DNA of 64,000 bases from Piscibacillus halophilus (GTDB lineage: Bacteria; Bacillota; Bacilli; Bacillales; Alkalibacillaceae), in the NCBI RefSeq assembly GCF_900110685.1, contig NZ_FOES01000002.1, positions 124,001 through 188,000 of the forward strand, read 5' to 3'. Shown here piece after piece: positions 18,024 through 28,008 of the stretch (positions are counted from its first letter, which is position 1; each line of letters begins with the position of its first letter). The notes below the pieces were generated by a model, which ran no database searches, had not been told where the DNA came from, and saw only the letters and a program-made list of their open reading frames with translations. A program made the translations under genes and the position numbers.

Positions 18024-19592
18024 ATGACATATACAGACGTACTCATAATTGGAAGTGGCCTTGCTGCATTACAACTAGCTACTCACCTAGATGAAAATTT
18101 AAACGTGACGATTCTGACAAAAAGCAATATAAAATCTAGTAATTCAAACCTCGCTCAAGGTGGGATCTCAGCTGCAGTCAACACCGATGACAGTCCAATC
18201 CACCATGCATCCGATACGATAAAAGCTGGAAGATATATTAATCATCAAGACATTGTCTATGAGATGACGAGTCAAGCCCCTAACATCATTCAACAGTTAA
18301 TGAAACAAGGCTGTTCTTTTGATCAAATTGATCAACAATTATCTCTAGGTCAAGAAGGTGCCCACTCTCATAGAAGAATTGTTAAAGCAGGTGGTGACCA
18401 AACTGGGCGGATGCTTGTTAATACATTAATCAGCCAGCTACCTGATCAAATAAACATTATCGAGAATGCTTTTGTCTATGAATTGTTACATCAAAATCAA
18501 AAATGTTATGGGGTTAAATATAAAGATATTTGTGAAGAAAATCACACAATATATAGTCCACATATCGTTTTAGCTACTGGCGGCTGCGGACAGCTATATC
18601 CTTTTACTTCTAATTGTAAAGAAGCAACTGGTGATGGAGTTATTCTAGCTTATTTAGCTGGAGCAATTATTTCCGACATGGAATTTATTCAATTCCACCC
18701 CACCCTTTTATATAAAAATAACAAAACTCAAGGACTTATTTCTGAAGCAGTACGAGGTGAAGGGGCTGTTCTCGTTAACCAAATGGGTCAAAACATCATG
18801 AAGGCCGTTCATCCACTAGAACATTTAGCCCCACGCCACATCGTAGCTCAAACAATCTATAACCATATGAAGAAAGGTGACAGGGTTTATTTAGACATAC
18901 AAAAAATTGAAAACTTTGCTGATAAATTCCCTTCCATTACCGATCACTGCACAAAACAAGGGATTAATCTAGGAAGTGGTTTAATTCCTGTTGCGCCTGG
19001 TGCGCATTTCATGATGGGTGGTGTCACCACTAATATCTATGGAGAAACTAACATAGAAGGTTTGTACGCGATTGGAGAAGTAGCCAATAATGGATTTCAC
19101 GGTGCCAATCGTTTGGCTAGTAATTCATTATTAGAAGGGTTAGTAATGGGAGAAAGATTGGCACAACGAATCAATCAATCTACTAGCAATATTGATTTTT
19201 TAATTGAAAAAAATTCAAAATCTCAGGATTTTAAACGAATAGATTTACCACCTATAAATGGTTTAAGAGATCAGATGATGAATCGTGTTGGGATTGTACG
19301 AAATAACAACAATTTATTAAAAATGATTGATTGGTTAGATTCTTTACAAGTTGAGAAATACTTGTATGCAGATTTAAGTGAACATTCTAAAGATGATATT
19401 CAAAGAATCTTTCTATATAATTTAGCCTTTCTTATTACAAAATCTGCTTTAAATAGAAAGGAAAGTCGTGGAGCTCATCATCGAACGGATTACCCATTTG
19501 AACAGGACTCATTATTATCTTTCCATACCATTTTGGAATTTGAAGAAAGAAGGAAACAGTATGAATACATTACGACTAAAAAAACAAATTGA
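18024..19592 (+). CDS. nadB: L-aspartate oxidase
   Basis: A 522-residue flavoprotein oxidising L-aspartate to iminoaspartate, the first step of de novo NAD synthesis. The FAD-binding motif is IIGSGLAALQLA, followed by SSNSNLAQGGISAAV, EFIQFHPT and HFMMGGV of the succinate dehydrogenase/aspartate oxidase family. It heads nadB-nadC-nadA; its 3' end overlaps nadC by 32 bases. It is expected to be repressed by NiaR. Confidence 0.96.
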   Translation: MTYTDVLIIGSGLAALQLATHLDENLNVTILTKSNIKSSNSNLAQGGISAAVNTDDSPIHHASDTIKAGRYINHQDIVYEMTSQAPNIIQQLMKQGCSFDQIDQQLSLGQEGAHSHRRIVKAGGDQTGRMLVNTLISQLPDQINIIENAFVYELLHQNQKCYGVKYKDICEENHTIYSPHIVLATGGCGQLYPFTSNCKEATGDGVILAYLAGAIISDMEFIQFHPTLLYKNNKTQGLISEAVRGEGAVLVNQMGQNIMKAVHPLEHLAPRHIVAQTIYNHMKKGDRVYLDIQKIENFADKFPSITDHCTKQGINLGSGLIPVAPGAHFMMGGVTTNIYGETNIEGLYAIGEVANNGFHGANRLASNSLLEGLVMGERLAQRINQSTSNIDFLIEKNSKSQDFKRIDLPPINGLRDQMMNRVGIVRNNNNLLKMIDWLDSLQVEKYLYADLSEHSKDDIQRIFLYNLAFLITKSALNRKESRGAHHRTDYPFEQDSLLSFHTILEFEERRKQYEYITTKKTN

Positions 19593-20397
19593 AGAATTTT
19601 TAATAGAAGATGTCGGATATCAAGATTTAACGACCGATGCTATTTTTAATGATCAATCAGGTGAAATTGAATTTTTGGCAAAATCAAATGGATATTTTTG
19701 TGGGGAAGATGTCATTCGCGTAGGATATAGCACGATTAATTCAAATATAGAGATAAATCTACAAGTTAAAGATGGAGATTCAATACAAAAAGGTCAGACA
19801 ATAGCCTATGTCAAAGGACCCATCAACGAGTTATTAACTGGCGAGAGAGTTATTCTTAATTTGATACAACGTATGAGTGGTATAACCACCAAAACCCAAC
19901 ATGCAGTTCAGCTATTAAATAACCCTCGTACCAAAATTAGTGATACAAGAAAGACAACACCTGGTTTACGAATGTTAGAGAAATATGCTGTAACAAAAGG
20001 TGGCGGGTTTAACCACCGATTTGGGTTAGATCATGCTGTCATGATCAAAGATAACCATATTTCATTTTGTGGCTCGATATCCAATGCTGTTCAAAAGGTA
20101 AAAGATCAAGTCGGACATATGGTTAAAATTGTTGTTGAAGCTGAAAATGAACAACAGGTCCATGAAGCTGTTAAAGCGAAGGCAGATTGTATTTTATTAG
20201 ACAATATGAGACCAAATGAGATTGCTGAGATGCTTAAATTAATACCTTCTTCTATTTTGACGGAAGCATCTGGCGGAATCACACTTCAAGACTTACCAAA
20301 ATATTCGAACCTAACATTGGATGTTATATCTTTAGGATGTCTCACCCACCAAATTGAATCTTTAGACATTAGTGCTGAGGTCAAAATTAATTCATAA
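19561..20397 (+). CDS. nadC: nicotinate-nucleotide pyrophosphorylase
   Basis: A 278-residue quinolinate phosphoribosyltransferase making nicotinate mononucleotide. Family signatures: [35 protein letters not shown] and ILLDNM. The ATG at 19561 follows GAAGGA and gives the family's usual N terminus ([19 protein letters not shown]); the longer frame from 19468 lies within nadB. The start sits 32 bases inside nadB, suggesting coupled translation. Confidence 0.96.
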   Translation: MNTLRLKKQIEEFLIEDVGYQDLTTDAIFNDQSGEIEFLAKSNGYFCGEDVIRVGYSTINSNIEINLQVKDGDSIQKGQTIAYVKGPINELLTGERVILNLIQRMSGITTKTQHAVQLLNNPRTKISDTRKTTPGLRMLEKYAVTKGGGFNHRFGLDHAVMIKDNHISFCGSISNAVQKVKDQVGHMVKIVVEAENEQQVHEAVKAKADCILLDNMRPNEIAEMLKLIPSSILTEASGGITLQDLPKYSNLTLDVISLGCLTHQIESLDISAEVKINS

Positions 20398-20410
20398 GGG
20401 AGTTTTTATA

Positions 20411-21511
20411 ATGAACTTGTTAACTCAAATGGAAAGTTCCATCTCCAAATTACCGGAACAATATAAAAATATGAGCACGTCAGAACTCAATCGTTTAATC
20501 GAAAATATAAAACGTAAATTAGGTGACGAATTATTTATTCCAGGTCATCATTACCAAAAGGAAGAAGTCATGGCATTTGCGGATGCGAGAGGTGACTCAT
20601 TACAACTAGCGCAATTATCAGCTAATACAACGGCGAAATATATTGTTTTTTGTGGCGTCCATTTCATGGCAGAAACAGCTGATATATTATCTGATGACCA
20701 TCAAGCTGTTTATTTACCCGATTTACGAGCTGGTTGTTCAATGGCTGATATGGCCGATCTTCAGCAAACTGAATCAGCATGGCAGCATCTTATGCAAATG
20801 TTTGATGACACAATCTTACCTATGACTTATGTTAATTCAACAGCAGCTATTAAATCCTTTGTTGGGAAACATGGAGGTACGACTGTAACATCATCCAATG
20901 CAAAGCGCGTGATGCAATGGGCCTTTACTCAAAAGGAACGTCTACTATTTTTACCTGATCAACATTTAGGTCGAAATACGGCTTACGAATTAGGCATCTC
21001 TTTAAACCAAATGGCTGTATGGGACCCTATTTTAGAGACATTAATTTATGAAGGTGATTTGAAGGACATTAAAGTTATTTTATGGAAAGGCCATTGTTCA
21101 GTTCACGAAAACTTTACTGAATACAATATAAAGCAAGTAAGAGAGCAACATCACGACATGTCTATCATCGTTCATCCGGAATGTCGACGAGAAGTCGTTG
21201 AGTTATCGGATTACAATGGATCCACTAAATATATTATTGAAACAATCGAAAATGCGCCAAGTGGATCGAAATGGGCAATTGGAACAGAAATGAATTTAGT
21301 TAAACGTCTGATGAAAGAAAATCCAGATAAAGAGATTATTTCATTAAACCCTCATATGTGCCCTTGTCTAACGATGAACCGAATTGACTTACCTCATTTG
21401 GCATGGTGTTTAGATTCTATTGATCAAGGTCAACCTATCAATCAAATTAAAGTCGATCAAGATATAACCCATTATTCTAAAGTCGCCCTAAATCGAATGT
21501 TAAACCTATAA
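20411..21511 (+). CDS. nadA: quinolinate synthase A
   Basis: A 366-residue iron-sulfur enzyme that condenses iminoaspartate with dihydroxyacetone phosphate. Cluster cysteines are visible in [21 protein letters not shown] and the C-terminal [18 protein letters not shown] is the usual active-site block. ATG at 20411 follows AAGGGAG at good spacing and gives a length close to the B. subtilis enzyme; the 39-base upstream extension overlaps nadC. It is the last gene of the operon and is followed by a terminator. Confidence 0.96.
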   Translation: MNLLTQMESSISKLPEQYKNMSTSELNRLIENIKRKLGDELFIPGHHYQKEEVMAFADARGDSLQLAQLSANTTAKYIVFCGVHFMAETADILSDDHQAVYLPDLRAGCSMADMADLQQTESAWQHLMQMFDDTILPMTYVNSTAAIKSFVGKHGGTTVTSSNAKRVMQWAFTQKERLLFLPDQHLGRNTAYELGISLNQMAVWDPILETLIYEGDLKDIKVILWKGHCSVHENFTEYNIKQVREQHHDMSIIVHPECRREVVELSDYNGSTKYIIETIENAPSGSKWAIGTEMNLVKRLMKENPDKEIISLNPHMCPCLTMNRIDLPHLAWCLDSIDQGQPINQIKVDQDITHYSKVALNRMLNL

Positions 21512-21570
21512 ACATATAAAGAAGTTAGGAATACTTGACGTCCTCCAGAGAATACGAAGCTATAAGAAAG

Positions 21571-21616
21571 AAGGCGAACCTTGGAAGTTTAATACAGTCT
21601 AAGGTTCGCCTTTTTT
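21571..21616 (+). terminator. terminator of nadBCA
   Basis: Arms AAGGCGAACCTT (21571-21582) and AAGGTTCGCCTT (21601-21612), an 18-base loop and a T run. It may act for the convergent yqjA too. Confidence 0.82.
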
Positions 21617-21659
21617 ATATAATTAATATTTTTATCTCAGCCTCTTACATCCGTCTCTT

Positions 21660-22613
21660 TTAAATATCGCTCTTTTTATAAGAACGTTTTAAGATTAGAT
21701 ATTGCTCGATTTCATTTAGTAGTAAATATAAATTCGCTCGTTCTTCAAACGCTTTTCGATCTGATGGTAAAGGTTCTTGATTAAACTGATTTCTAATTTC
21801 CTTTAATTGCTCTAGATATTTAATAGCTGTATTCTTAGGTTGGACATGATCAGATAAGCTTTCGAATAGTTCACCTATATAATAGTACTCATCCTCTGTC
21901 GCATGAATACGACTGATTAACGGGAGCATTCGCTCTAATATTTCAAATTGTTTCTGCCTCATATGAAAATAGTGATAATAAGGGTGATGGCTTCTTAATA
22001 AATGGTTTTCAACATCACGAGAAGCCAAATCATTCGCTTCCTCTAATAATTGAGAGACTTTAGTGAACTCAACCCCTGTCCACGAATGATCTCCTGTTTT
22101 TAAGAAGTGAGCTATTTCTTTTAATATAGCAGAAAAATTCTTCTCTACTTCTTTTTGCACACCTTCTAAATCTGATTCTAAGCTTGGCATATAAAGGTTT
22201 AATATTAAGGCGACCCCTAATCCAACGATTAATAAAATTAACTCATTGATGACTAAACCTACAGTGAAATTTTCTGCACCATATATATGTAGTATGATGA
22301 CGGAACTAGTAATAACTCCTTCTGTTATTTTCAACATGACGGTAATAGGGATAAATAGGATTAATACTAACCCGACAGCAAGTGGTGTATATGCTATCAA
22401 TTCAAATATTAATCCAGATAGAATGATACCTATAACACACGCATAAAAACGATACCATGCGCTTAAAATAGATCGCCTTCTGGTTACTTTAATACATAAT
22501 ATAGTTAGAATACCAGCTGATATAAAGTTTTCTAAACTTAATAATTGAGCAATGAAAATTGAAATTGGTGCTCCAATTGCTGTTTTAATTGTCCTTGAAC
22601 CAATCTTAAACAT
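21660..22613 (-). CDS. yqjA: aromatic acid exporter family membrane protein (YqjA)
   Basis: A 317-residue protein with about five membrane segments in residues 15-145 (for example FISAGILTILCIKV, FIPITVMLKI, LILLIVGLGVALILNLYMP) and a long charged cytoplasmic C-terminal half. This layout and length match YqjA, of the ArAE/FUSC-like export family. The substrate is unknown. It is a single gene convergent with nadA; the ribosome site is GAGAGGA. Confidence 0.8.
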   Translation of the reverse strand: MFKIGSRTIKTAIGAPISIFIAQLLSLENFISAGILTILCIKVTRRRSILSAWYRFYACVIGIILSGLIFELIAYTPLAVGLVLILFIPITVMLKITEGVITSSVIILHIYGAENFTVGLVINELILLIVGLGVALILNLYMPSLESDLEGVQKEVEKNFSAILKEIAHFLKTGDHSWTGVEFTKVSQLLEEANDLASRDVENHLLRSHHPYYHYFHMRQKQFEILERMLPLISRIHATEDEYYYIGELFESLSDHVQPKNTAIKYLEQLKEIRNQFNQEPLPSDRKAFEERANLYLLLNEIEQYLILKRSYKKSDI

Positions 22614-22679
22614 GATTGTTCCTCTCTTAAATCTTCTTTTTACTACACTATACCCTAATTATTTAGTTTTAATTATAAG

Positions 22680-22705
22680 AAAAAAGGTGGTATAACACCA
22701 CCTTT
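22680..22705 (-). terminator. terminator of brxB
   Basis: AAAGGTGGT (22697-22705, minus strand) pairs with ACCACCTTT (22683-22691) around a 5-base loop, followed by a T run, directly after the brxB stop. Confidence 0.85.
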
Positions 22706-22708
22706 CAC

Positions 22709-23140
22709 TTAGTATTCTTCACAATATTCATCAAATAAAGATTGTAATTTTTGTACAACTTCCATTGGTGTAGAGCTTTCAATTTCATGACGCTCAACCA
22801 TTTTTTGAATTTTACCGTCTTTTAATAGAGCGAATGAAGGTGAAGATGGCTGATAACCTTCAAAGTATTCTCTCGCTCTTTCTGTTGCTTCACGATCTTG
22901 TCCAGCAAAAACGGTTACAAGGTGATCTGGACGATGATCATGATGAATAGCATTAGCAGCAGCAGGACGAGCGACACCACCAGCACAACCACAAGTTGAG
23001 TTAACCATTACTAGTGTTGTTCCTTTGCGAGCAAACGCCTCATCTACCTCTTCAGGTGTCGTGAGGTTTTCAAATCCAGCTTCGTTAATTTCAGTACGAG
23101 CTTGATTCACAAAATCTTGCATATAAATGTTAAAATCCAT
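22709..23140 (-). CDS. brxB: bacilliredoxin BrxB (YqiW)
   Basis: A 143-residue thioredoxin-like protein of the BrxA/BrxB family, which removes bacillithiol from oxidised protein thiols. The CGC active site is at residues 50-52 in [13 protein letters not shown]. Cytoplasmic. It has its own promoter and terminator between yqjA and the bkd cluster. Its presence suggests that the organism makes bacillithiol. Confidence 0.93.
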   Translation of the reverse strand: MDFNIYMQDFVNQARTEINEAGFENLTTPEEVDEAFARKGTTLVMVNSTCGCAGGVARPAAANAIHHDHRPDHLVTVFAGQDREATERAREYFEGYQPSSPSFALLKDGKIQKMVERHEIESSTPMEVVQKLQSLFDEYCEEY

Positions 23141-23184
23141 TTCTGAATGGCCCCTTTTTCATTTGTTTTAAGTAGTTCATTATT

Positions 23185-23213
23185 ATCCTATCAATTTTAG
23201 GTAAGTGTTTCAA
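23185..23213 (-). promoter_or_regulatory. SigmaA promoter of brxB
   Basis: Minus-strand TTGAAA (23208-23213), 17 bases, TAGGAT (23185-23190), about 50 bases before the brxB start. Confidence 0.5.
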
Positions 23214-23235
23214 TTATATTGCAATTTTCTGAGGA

Positions 23236-23273
23236 ATAAAAATAGATGGCAATCGAATTTGCCATCTATTTTT
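23236..23273 (-). terminator. terminator of the bkd operon
   Basis: Long stem: AAAAATAGATGGCAA (23238-23252) pairs with the matching arm at 23259-23273 around six bases; T-rich tracts lie on both sides. It ends the operon just after bkdB. Confidence 0.88.
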
Positions 23274-23276
23274 TAA

Positions 23277-24554
23277 TTAATATACAGACGTATAGTCTTT
23301 AGACATATTTTCTAGAATTTCTTTAACACGTTTTAGGAAGTTACCACAAACTAAGCCATCTAAAATTCTATGGTCGAGTGATAGACATAGGTTAACCATA
23401 TCACGTGCTGCAAACATACCATTCATATAAACTGGTTTCTTAACAATTGATTCCACCTGTAAGATGGCTGCTTGAGGGTGATTAATAACTCCCATTGATT
23501 GGACAGAGCCAAACGATCCAGTATTATTAACTGTGAACGTTCCACCTTGCATATCATCATTGGTTAATTTACCTTGACGAGCTTTGTTCGCTAGATCAAC
23601 TATGTCTTTAGCAATACCTTTAATACTTTTCTCATCAGCATTTTTGATCACTGGAACGAATAGTTGATTTTCATTAGCAACTGCAATGGATAAATTAATA
23701 TCTTTCTTCTGAATAATCTTATCTCCAGCCCAAGTACTATTAAGTTCTGGAAACTCTTTAAGGGCTTGAGCGACTGCTTTTACAAAGAATGCAAAGTACG
23801 TAAGTGAGAACCCTTCTTTACGTTTGAAGTCATCTTTTAATTCATCACGTAGGTTAACCAGGTTCGTAACATCGACTTCTACCATCATCCAAGCGTGAGG
23901 AATTTCAGTCTTAGACTTAACCATGTTTTGAGCAATAGCTTTTCGAACGCCCGTCACTGGAATTTCTACATCACCAGCTTGAGTAGTTGGCATTTCTGCC
24001 GGTTTGCTTGGTTGAGTTGGCTGCTGTTGAGTCTGATTAGAAACTTCTTCTTTTGCACCCGTTGTTTGCTCTTGTGTACTAGGTTGCGGGATCTGACCTG
24101 AATCAATTATTTTTTCTAGGTCTTTACGAGTGATTCTTCCTCCACGACCTGAACCTTCAACTTGATTTAAATCAATATCATGCTCTTGAGCTAATCTTAA
24201 TACAGCAGGAGAATAACGTTTTTTCATAGATTGATCTTTCGGCTCATCTGCTTGTTCTTCTTTGTCTTCGGTTTCCGCTTCTGGTGCTTCAGTCTCCACA
24301 TCATTAGCTCCACCTTCAACTTCGATATAACAGATTAATTCACCAACTTCAATCGTGTCTCCCTCTTGTGCAACCAATTCCTTGATAGTACCTGTATATG
24401 AGGACGGAACTTCGGCATTAACTTTATCTGTCATAACTTCTGCAATCGGGTCGTATTTATTAACTTGATCTCCGACACCAACTAACCAAGAACTAATGGT
24501 ACCTTCCGTAACACTCTCTCCCAGCTGTGGCATCGTGATTTTTTCAACACTCAT
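23277..24554 (-). CDS. bkdB: branched-chain 2-oxoacid dehydrogenase E2
   Basis: A 425-residue dihydrolipoyl acyltransferase, the core of the branched-chain 2-oxoacid dehydrogenase complex. Domains in order: lipoyl domain (lipoyl lysine K44 in EVMTDKVNAE), an acidic then glutamine/proline-rich linker, a peripheral-subunit-binding domain (~115-150, YSPAVLRLAQEHDID), a second linker, and the acyltransferase domain ending with the catalytic HRILDG. One lipoyl domain only, as usual for Bacillus. Last gene of the operon. Confidence 0.95.
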   Translation of the reverse strand: MSVEKITMPQLGESVTEGTISSWLVGVGDQVNKYDPIAEVMTDKVNAEVPSSYTGTIKELVAQEGDTIEVGELICYIEVEGGANDVETEAPEAETEDKEEQADEPKDQSMKKRYSPAVLRLAQEHDIDLNQVEGSGRGGRITRKDLEKIIDSGQIPQPSTQEQTTGAKEEVSNQTQQQPTQPSKPAEMPTTQAGDVEIPVTGVRKAIAQNMVKSKTEIPHAWMMVEVDVTNLVNLRDELKDDFKRKEGFSLTYFAFFVKAVAQALKEFPELNSTWAGDKIIQKKDINLSIAVANENQLFVPVIKNADEKSIKGIAKDIVDLANKARQGKLTNDDMQGGTFTVNNTGSFGSVQSMGVINHPQAAILQVESIVKKPVYMNGMFAARDMVNLCLSLDHRILDGLVCGNFLKRVKEILENMSKDYTSVY

Positions 24555-24573
24555 CTCAAAACCTCCTTATCAA

Positions 24574-25557
24574 TTAAAATTCAGCTAAATCACGCATGGC
24601 TTCTTCGACTTTATCAGGATTAACCATAAAGAACTTCTCCATCGTAGGTGCATACGGCATCGCAGGTACATCTGGTCCAGCTAACCTTCTAATAGGAGAA
24701 TCAAGTTCGAATAGGCAATTCTCTGAAATGATCGCTGCTACTTCACTCATAATGCTTCCTTCTTTGTTGTCTTCAGTAACGAGCAGGACTTTTCCAGTCT
24801 TTTTAGCTGCTTCAATAATCGCATCTTGATCAAGAGGATACACTGTTCTTAAATCTAAAATATGAGCAGAAATACCTTCTTCTTCTAATTTTTCAGCAGC
24901 TTGTAATGCGAAATTAACACATAGTCCATACGTAATGACGGTAATATCGTCACCTTCACGCTTCACATCTGCTTTACCTATAGGGAGGACGTAATCGTCA
25001 TCAGGTACTTCTCCTTTTAATAATCGATAAGCACGTTTATGTTCAAAGAATAAAACAGGGTCTTCATCACGAATAGCCGCTTTTAATAATCCTTTAGCAT
25101 CATACGGTGTTGAAGGCATGACAATTTTAAGTCCAGGTTGGTTAGCGAACACCGCTTCAACCGATTGTGAATGATATAATGCACCGTGAACTCCCCCACC
25201 ATAAGGAGCGCGAATCGTAATCGGACAATGCCAGTCATTGTTAGAACGATAACGAATTCTTGCCGCTTCTGAAATAATCTGATTAACCGCAGGCATAATA
25301 AAATCAGCAAACTGCATTTCCGCAATTGGTCTCATACCGTACATGGCAGCTCCAATTCCTACACCCGCTATCGCAGATTCAGCTAAAGGTGTATCGATGA
25401 CACGCTGCTCACCGAATTGATCATAAAGACCTTCAGTTGCTTTAAAAACGCCGCCTTTTTTTCCTACGTCTTCACCTAAAACAAAGACCTTTTCGTCACG
25501 TTCCATTTCTTCACGCATTGCCTGCGTTACAGCTTGAATATACGACTTTACCGGCAT
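24574..25557 (-). CDS. bkdAB: branched-chain 2-oxoacid dehydrogenase E1 beta
   Basis: A 327-residue transketolase-fold subunit pairing with BkdAA to decarboxylate the 2-oxoacids of valine, isoleucine and leucine. Recognised by VLGEDVGKKGGVFKAT, DTPLAESAIAGVGIGAA, IRAPYGGGVHGALYHSQSVE and the C-terminal RLAGPDVPAMPYAP. It begins two bases after bkdAA stops. Confidence 0.95.
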   Translation of the reverse strand: MPVKSYIQAVTQAMREEMERDEKVFVLGEDVGKKGGVFKATEGLYDQFGEQRVIDTPLAESAIAGVGIGAAMYGMRPIAEMQFADFIMPAVNQIISEAARIRYRSNNDWHCPITIRAPYGGGVHGALYHSQSVEAVFANQPGLKIVMPSTPYDAKGLLKAAIRDEDPVLFFEHKRAYRLLKGEVPDDDYVLPIGKADVKREGDDITVITYGLCVNFALQAAEKLEEEGISAHILDLRTVYPLDQDAIIEAAKKTGKVLLVTEDNKEGSIMSEVAAIISENCLFELDSPIRRLAGPDVPAMPYAPTMEKFFMVNPDKVEEAMRDLAEF

Positions 25558-25559
25558 CT

Positions 25560-26564
25560 TTATTCCCCTCCCTCTTCAGCGTAAACATATTTTAATGCGC
25601 TTTCTGCTTCTGCATATGCTGCGTTTTCAGCATAATCTGTCGCTTCATTAATTTCTTTATCTAATTCTTTCTTAAGTTCTTCTTCTTTTTCATCTGTTAG
25701 AATTCCACAGTCTTTTAAATACTGAGAGAAAAATAATACACAATCATTTTTCTTCATCTCTTCAATTTCTTCTTTGTCACGGTAAGCTGTGTGATCATCA
25801 TCACTTGAATGAGCAGTTAGTCGGTTTGTAACAGCTTCAACAAGTGTAGGACCTTCACCATTGACTGCACGTTCCCTTGCTTCTTTTACAACTTTAAACA
25901 CTTCTAAAGGATCATTACCATTTACTTGGTAACCTGGCATACCATAACTTTTAGCACGATCTGCAACTGTTTCCGATGCTACCTGACGTTCTAGCGGGAC
26001 AGAAATGGCATACTTGTTGTTTTCAACCATTGTAATAACTGGCAGTTTATGAACACCTGCAAAGTTTAATCCTTCATGGAAATCTCCTTGGTTTGAAGAA
26101 CCTTCTCCTAATGTTACAAACGATACAAAATCCTTTTCTTCCATTTTCCCCGCTAACGCAACACCTACTGCATGAGGCAATTGAGTAGTAACTGGTGAGG
26201 AACCTGTTAAGATGCGATTTTTCTTCTGACCAAAGTGTCCAGGCATTTGTCGGCCACCAGAGTTCGGATCTTCAGCCTTTGCAAACCCTGATAAAAACAG
26301 TTCTTGAGTAGTCATTCCAAAAGCTAAGACAACACCCATATCACGATAATATGGTGCAGCATAATCCTTGTCACGGTCTAAAGCATATGCAGCTCCGATT
26401 TGAGCAGCTTCTTGACCTTGACAAGAAATTACGAAAGGAATTTTACCTGCACGGTTTAATAACCACATTCTTTCATCAATTTTACGAGCTAATAACATGG
26501 TGCGATACATATCCAATACTTGCTCATCAGTTAAACCTAATTCTTCATGACGATTCTTTCCCAT
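25560..26564 (-). CDS. bkdAA: branched-chain 2-oxoacid dehydrogenase E1 alpha
   Basis: A 334-residue thiamine-diphosphate subunit. The cofactor motif runs from LGEGSSNQGDFHEGLN to VENN, slightly changed from the textbook GDG (GEG here, common in this branch). The phosphorylation-loop equivalent contains RLTAHSSDDD. It sits between lpdV and bkdAB in conserved order. Confidence 0.95.
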   Translation of the reverse strand: MGKNRHEELGLTDEQVLDMYRTMLLARKIDERMWLLNRAGKIPFVISCQGQEAAQIGAAYALDRDKDYAAPYYRDMGVVLAFGMTTQELFLSGFAKAEDPNSGGRQMPGHFGQKKNRILTGSSPVTTQLPHAVGVALAGKMEEKDFVSFVTLGEGSSNQGDFHEGLNFAGVHKLPVITMVENNKYAISVPLERQVASETVADRAKSYGMPGYQVNGNDPLEVFKVVKEARERAVNGEGPTLVEAVTNRLTAHSSDDDHTAYRDKEEIEEMKKNDCVLFFSQYLKDCGILTDEKEEELKKELDKEINEATDYAENAAYAEAESALKYVYAEEGGE

Positions 26565-26584
26565 CTTAAGACCTCCCTTGTTTT

Positions 26585-28006
26585 TTATCCATGAATTTGT
26601 TTACCATCTACAGCTAACGCTGCTTCACCGATCACCTCTGATAATGTTGGATGAGGGTGAATAGAATGTGCGACTTCCCATGGAGTAGCATCTAATACTT
26701 GAGCCAGCCCAGCTTCAGAAATCATATCTGTCACATGTGGACCAATCATATGCACGCCTAATAAATCTTCTGTCTGTTTGTCAGCAATGATTTTTACAAA
26801 ACCATCTTTTTCACCATATACAAGTGCTTTTCCAATTGCTTGGAAAGGGAACTTTCCGACTTTTACATCATAGCCTTGATCTTTGGCTTGTTGTTCTGTA
26901 AGTCCAACGCTTGCAACCTCAGGATTCGAATATATACATGTTGAGATATGATCATAATTAATAGCGAGTGGATTTTCATTCGCTATATGTTCAACAGCTA
27001 CTATCCCTTCGTGAGAAGCAACATGTGCTAACTGCATTCCACCGATGACATCTCCAATGGCATAAATATGAGATTCTTTTGTTTGGTAAAATTGATTGGT
27101 TTTAATAGAACCATTATCAACAATGATATCTGTATTCTCTAAACCTATATTATCGATGTTCGGTGCGCGCCCGACAGATACGAGCATTTTGTCAGCTGTA
27201 AACGATTGCTGCTCACCTTTATATTCAGCCTGAATCGTAACATTTTCACCTTTTTCAAGCGTGTCTGGAAGGACTTTAGCTCCAGTTACAAACTTAATTC
27301 CTTTTTTCTTTAATAATTTCTGAGCCTCTTTTGAAATATCTTCATCCTCAGTTGGAAGGATTCGATCCATATATTCTAATACCGTAACCTCTACACCGAA
27401 GTCTGCAAGCATTGAAGCCCATTCGATACCAATGACTCCTCCACCAACAATTAAGATGGATTCTGGAAGTTCTTCTAATTTTAAGGCGTGATCAGAAGAT
27501 AGGATTAATTCACCATCTAAATCTAATCCTGGTAAAGATTTTGGTTTTGATCCAGTAGCAATAATAACGTTTTTAGGAATAATTATTGTGTTTTCTTCAC
27601 CATCATTACGTTCCACTGATATCGTACCGGCTGTAGGTGAAAAAATACTTGGACCAAGAATTCTACCAAAGCCCTCAAAGACATCAATCTTTCCTTTTTT
27701 CATTAAACCTTGTACGCCTTTATGTAATTGATCTACAATGGATTGTTTACGCTCCTGTACTTTATCAAAGTTTAACGAGGTATTTTCAGTCATAATTCCA
27801 AACTGTTCAGCTTCTTTAGTCTGTTTAAACACTTCAGCACTACGTAATAATGCTTTAGAAGGGATACAGCCGTTGTGTAGGCAGGTCCCTCCTAGATTAC
27901 CTTTTTCCACTATGGCTACTTTCAAGCCTAATTGACTTGCACGTATAGCCGAAACATATCCCCCAGTGCCGCCACCAAGGACGACCACATCATATTCTAG
28001 AGCCAT
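26585..28006 (-). CDS. lpdV: dihydrolipoamide dehydrogenase of the Bkd complex
   Basis: A 473-residue flavoprotein (E3) reoxidising the lipoyl arm of BkdB. The FAD fold is VVLGGGTGGYVSAI; the redox disulfide is C42/C47 in GGTCLHNGCIPS; the NAD fold is ILIVGGGVIGIEWASML; the C-terminal active histidine is in HSIHPHPTLSE. Starting with its ATG three bases before the buk end, it is translated in series with buk. Confidence 0.95.
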   Translation of the reverse strand: MALEYDVVVLGGGTGGYVSAIRASQLGLKVAIVEKGNLGGTCLHNGCIPSKALLRSAEVFKQTKEAEQFGIMTENTSLNFDKVQERKQSIVDQLHKGVQGLMKKGKIDVFEGFGRILGPSIFSPTAGTISVERNDGEENTIIIPKNVIIATGSKPKSLPGLDLDGELILSSDHALKLEELPESILIVGGGVIGIEWASMLADFGVEVTVLEYMDRILPTEDEDISKEAQKLLKKKGIKFVTGAKVLPDTLEKGENVTIQAEYKGEQQSFTADKMLVSVGRAPNIDNIGLENTDIIVDNGSIKTNQFYQTKESHIYAIGDVIGGMQLAHVASHEGIVAVEHIANENPLAINYDHISTCIYSNPEVASVGLTEQQAKDQGYDVKVGKFPFQAIGKALVYGEKDGFVKIIADKQTEDLLGVHMIGPHVTDMISEAGLAQVLDATPWEVAHSIHPHPTLSEVIGEAALAVDGKQIHG

Positions 28007-28008
28007 TT

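Noticed and set aside
23223-23237. CodY box AATTTTCTGAGGAAT upstream of brxB
   Set aside because: 12 of 15 matches is common by chance in AT-rich DNA, and it lies outside the promoter.
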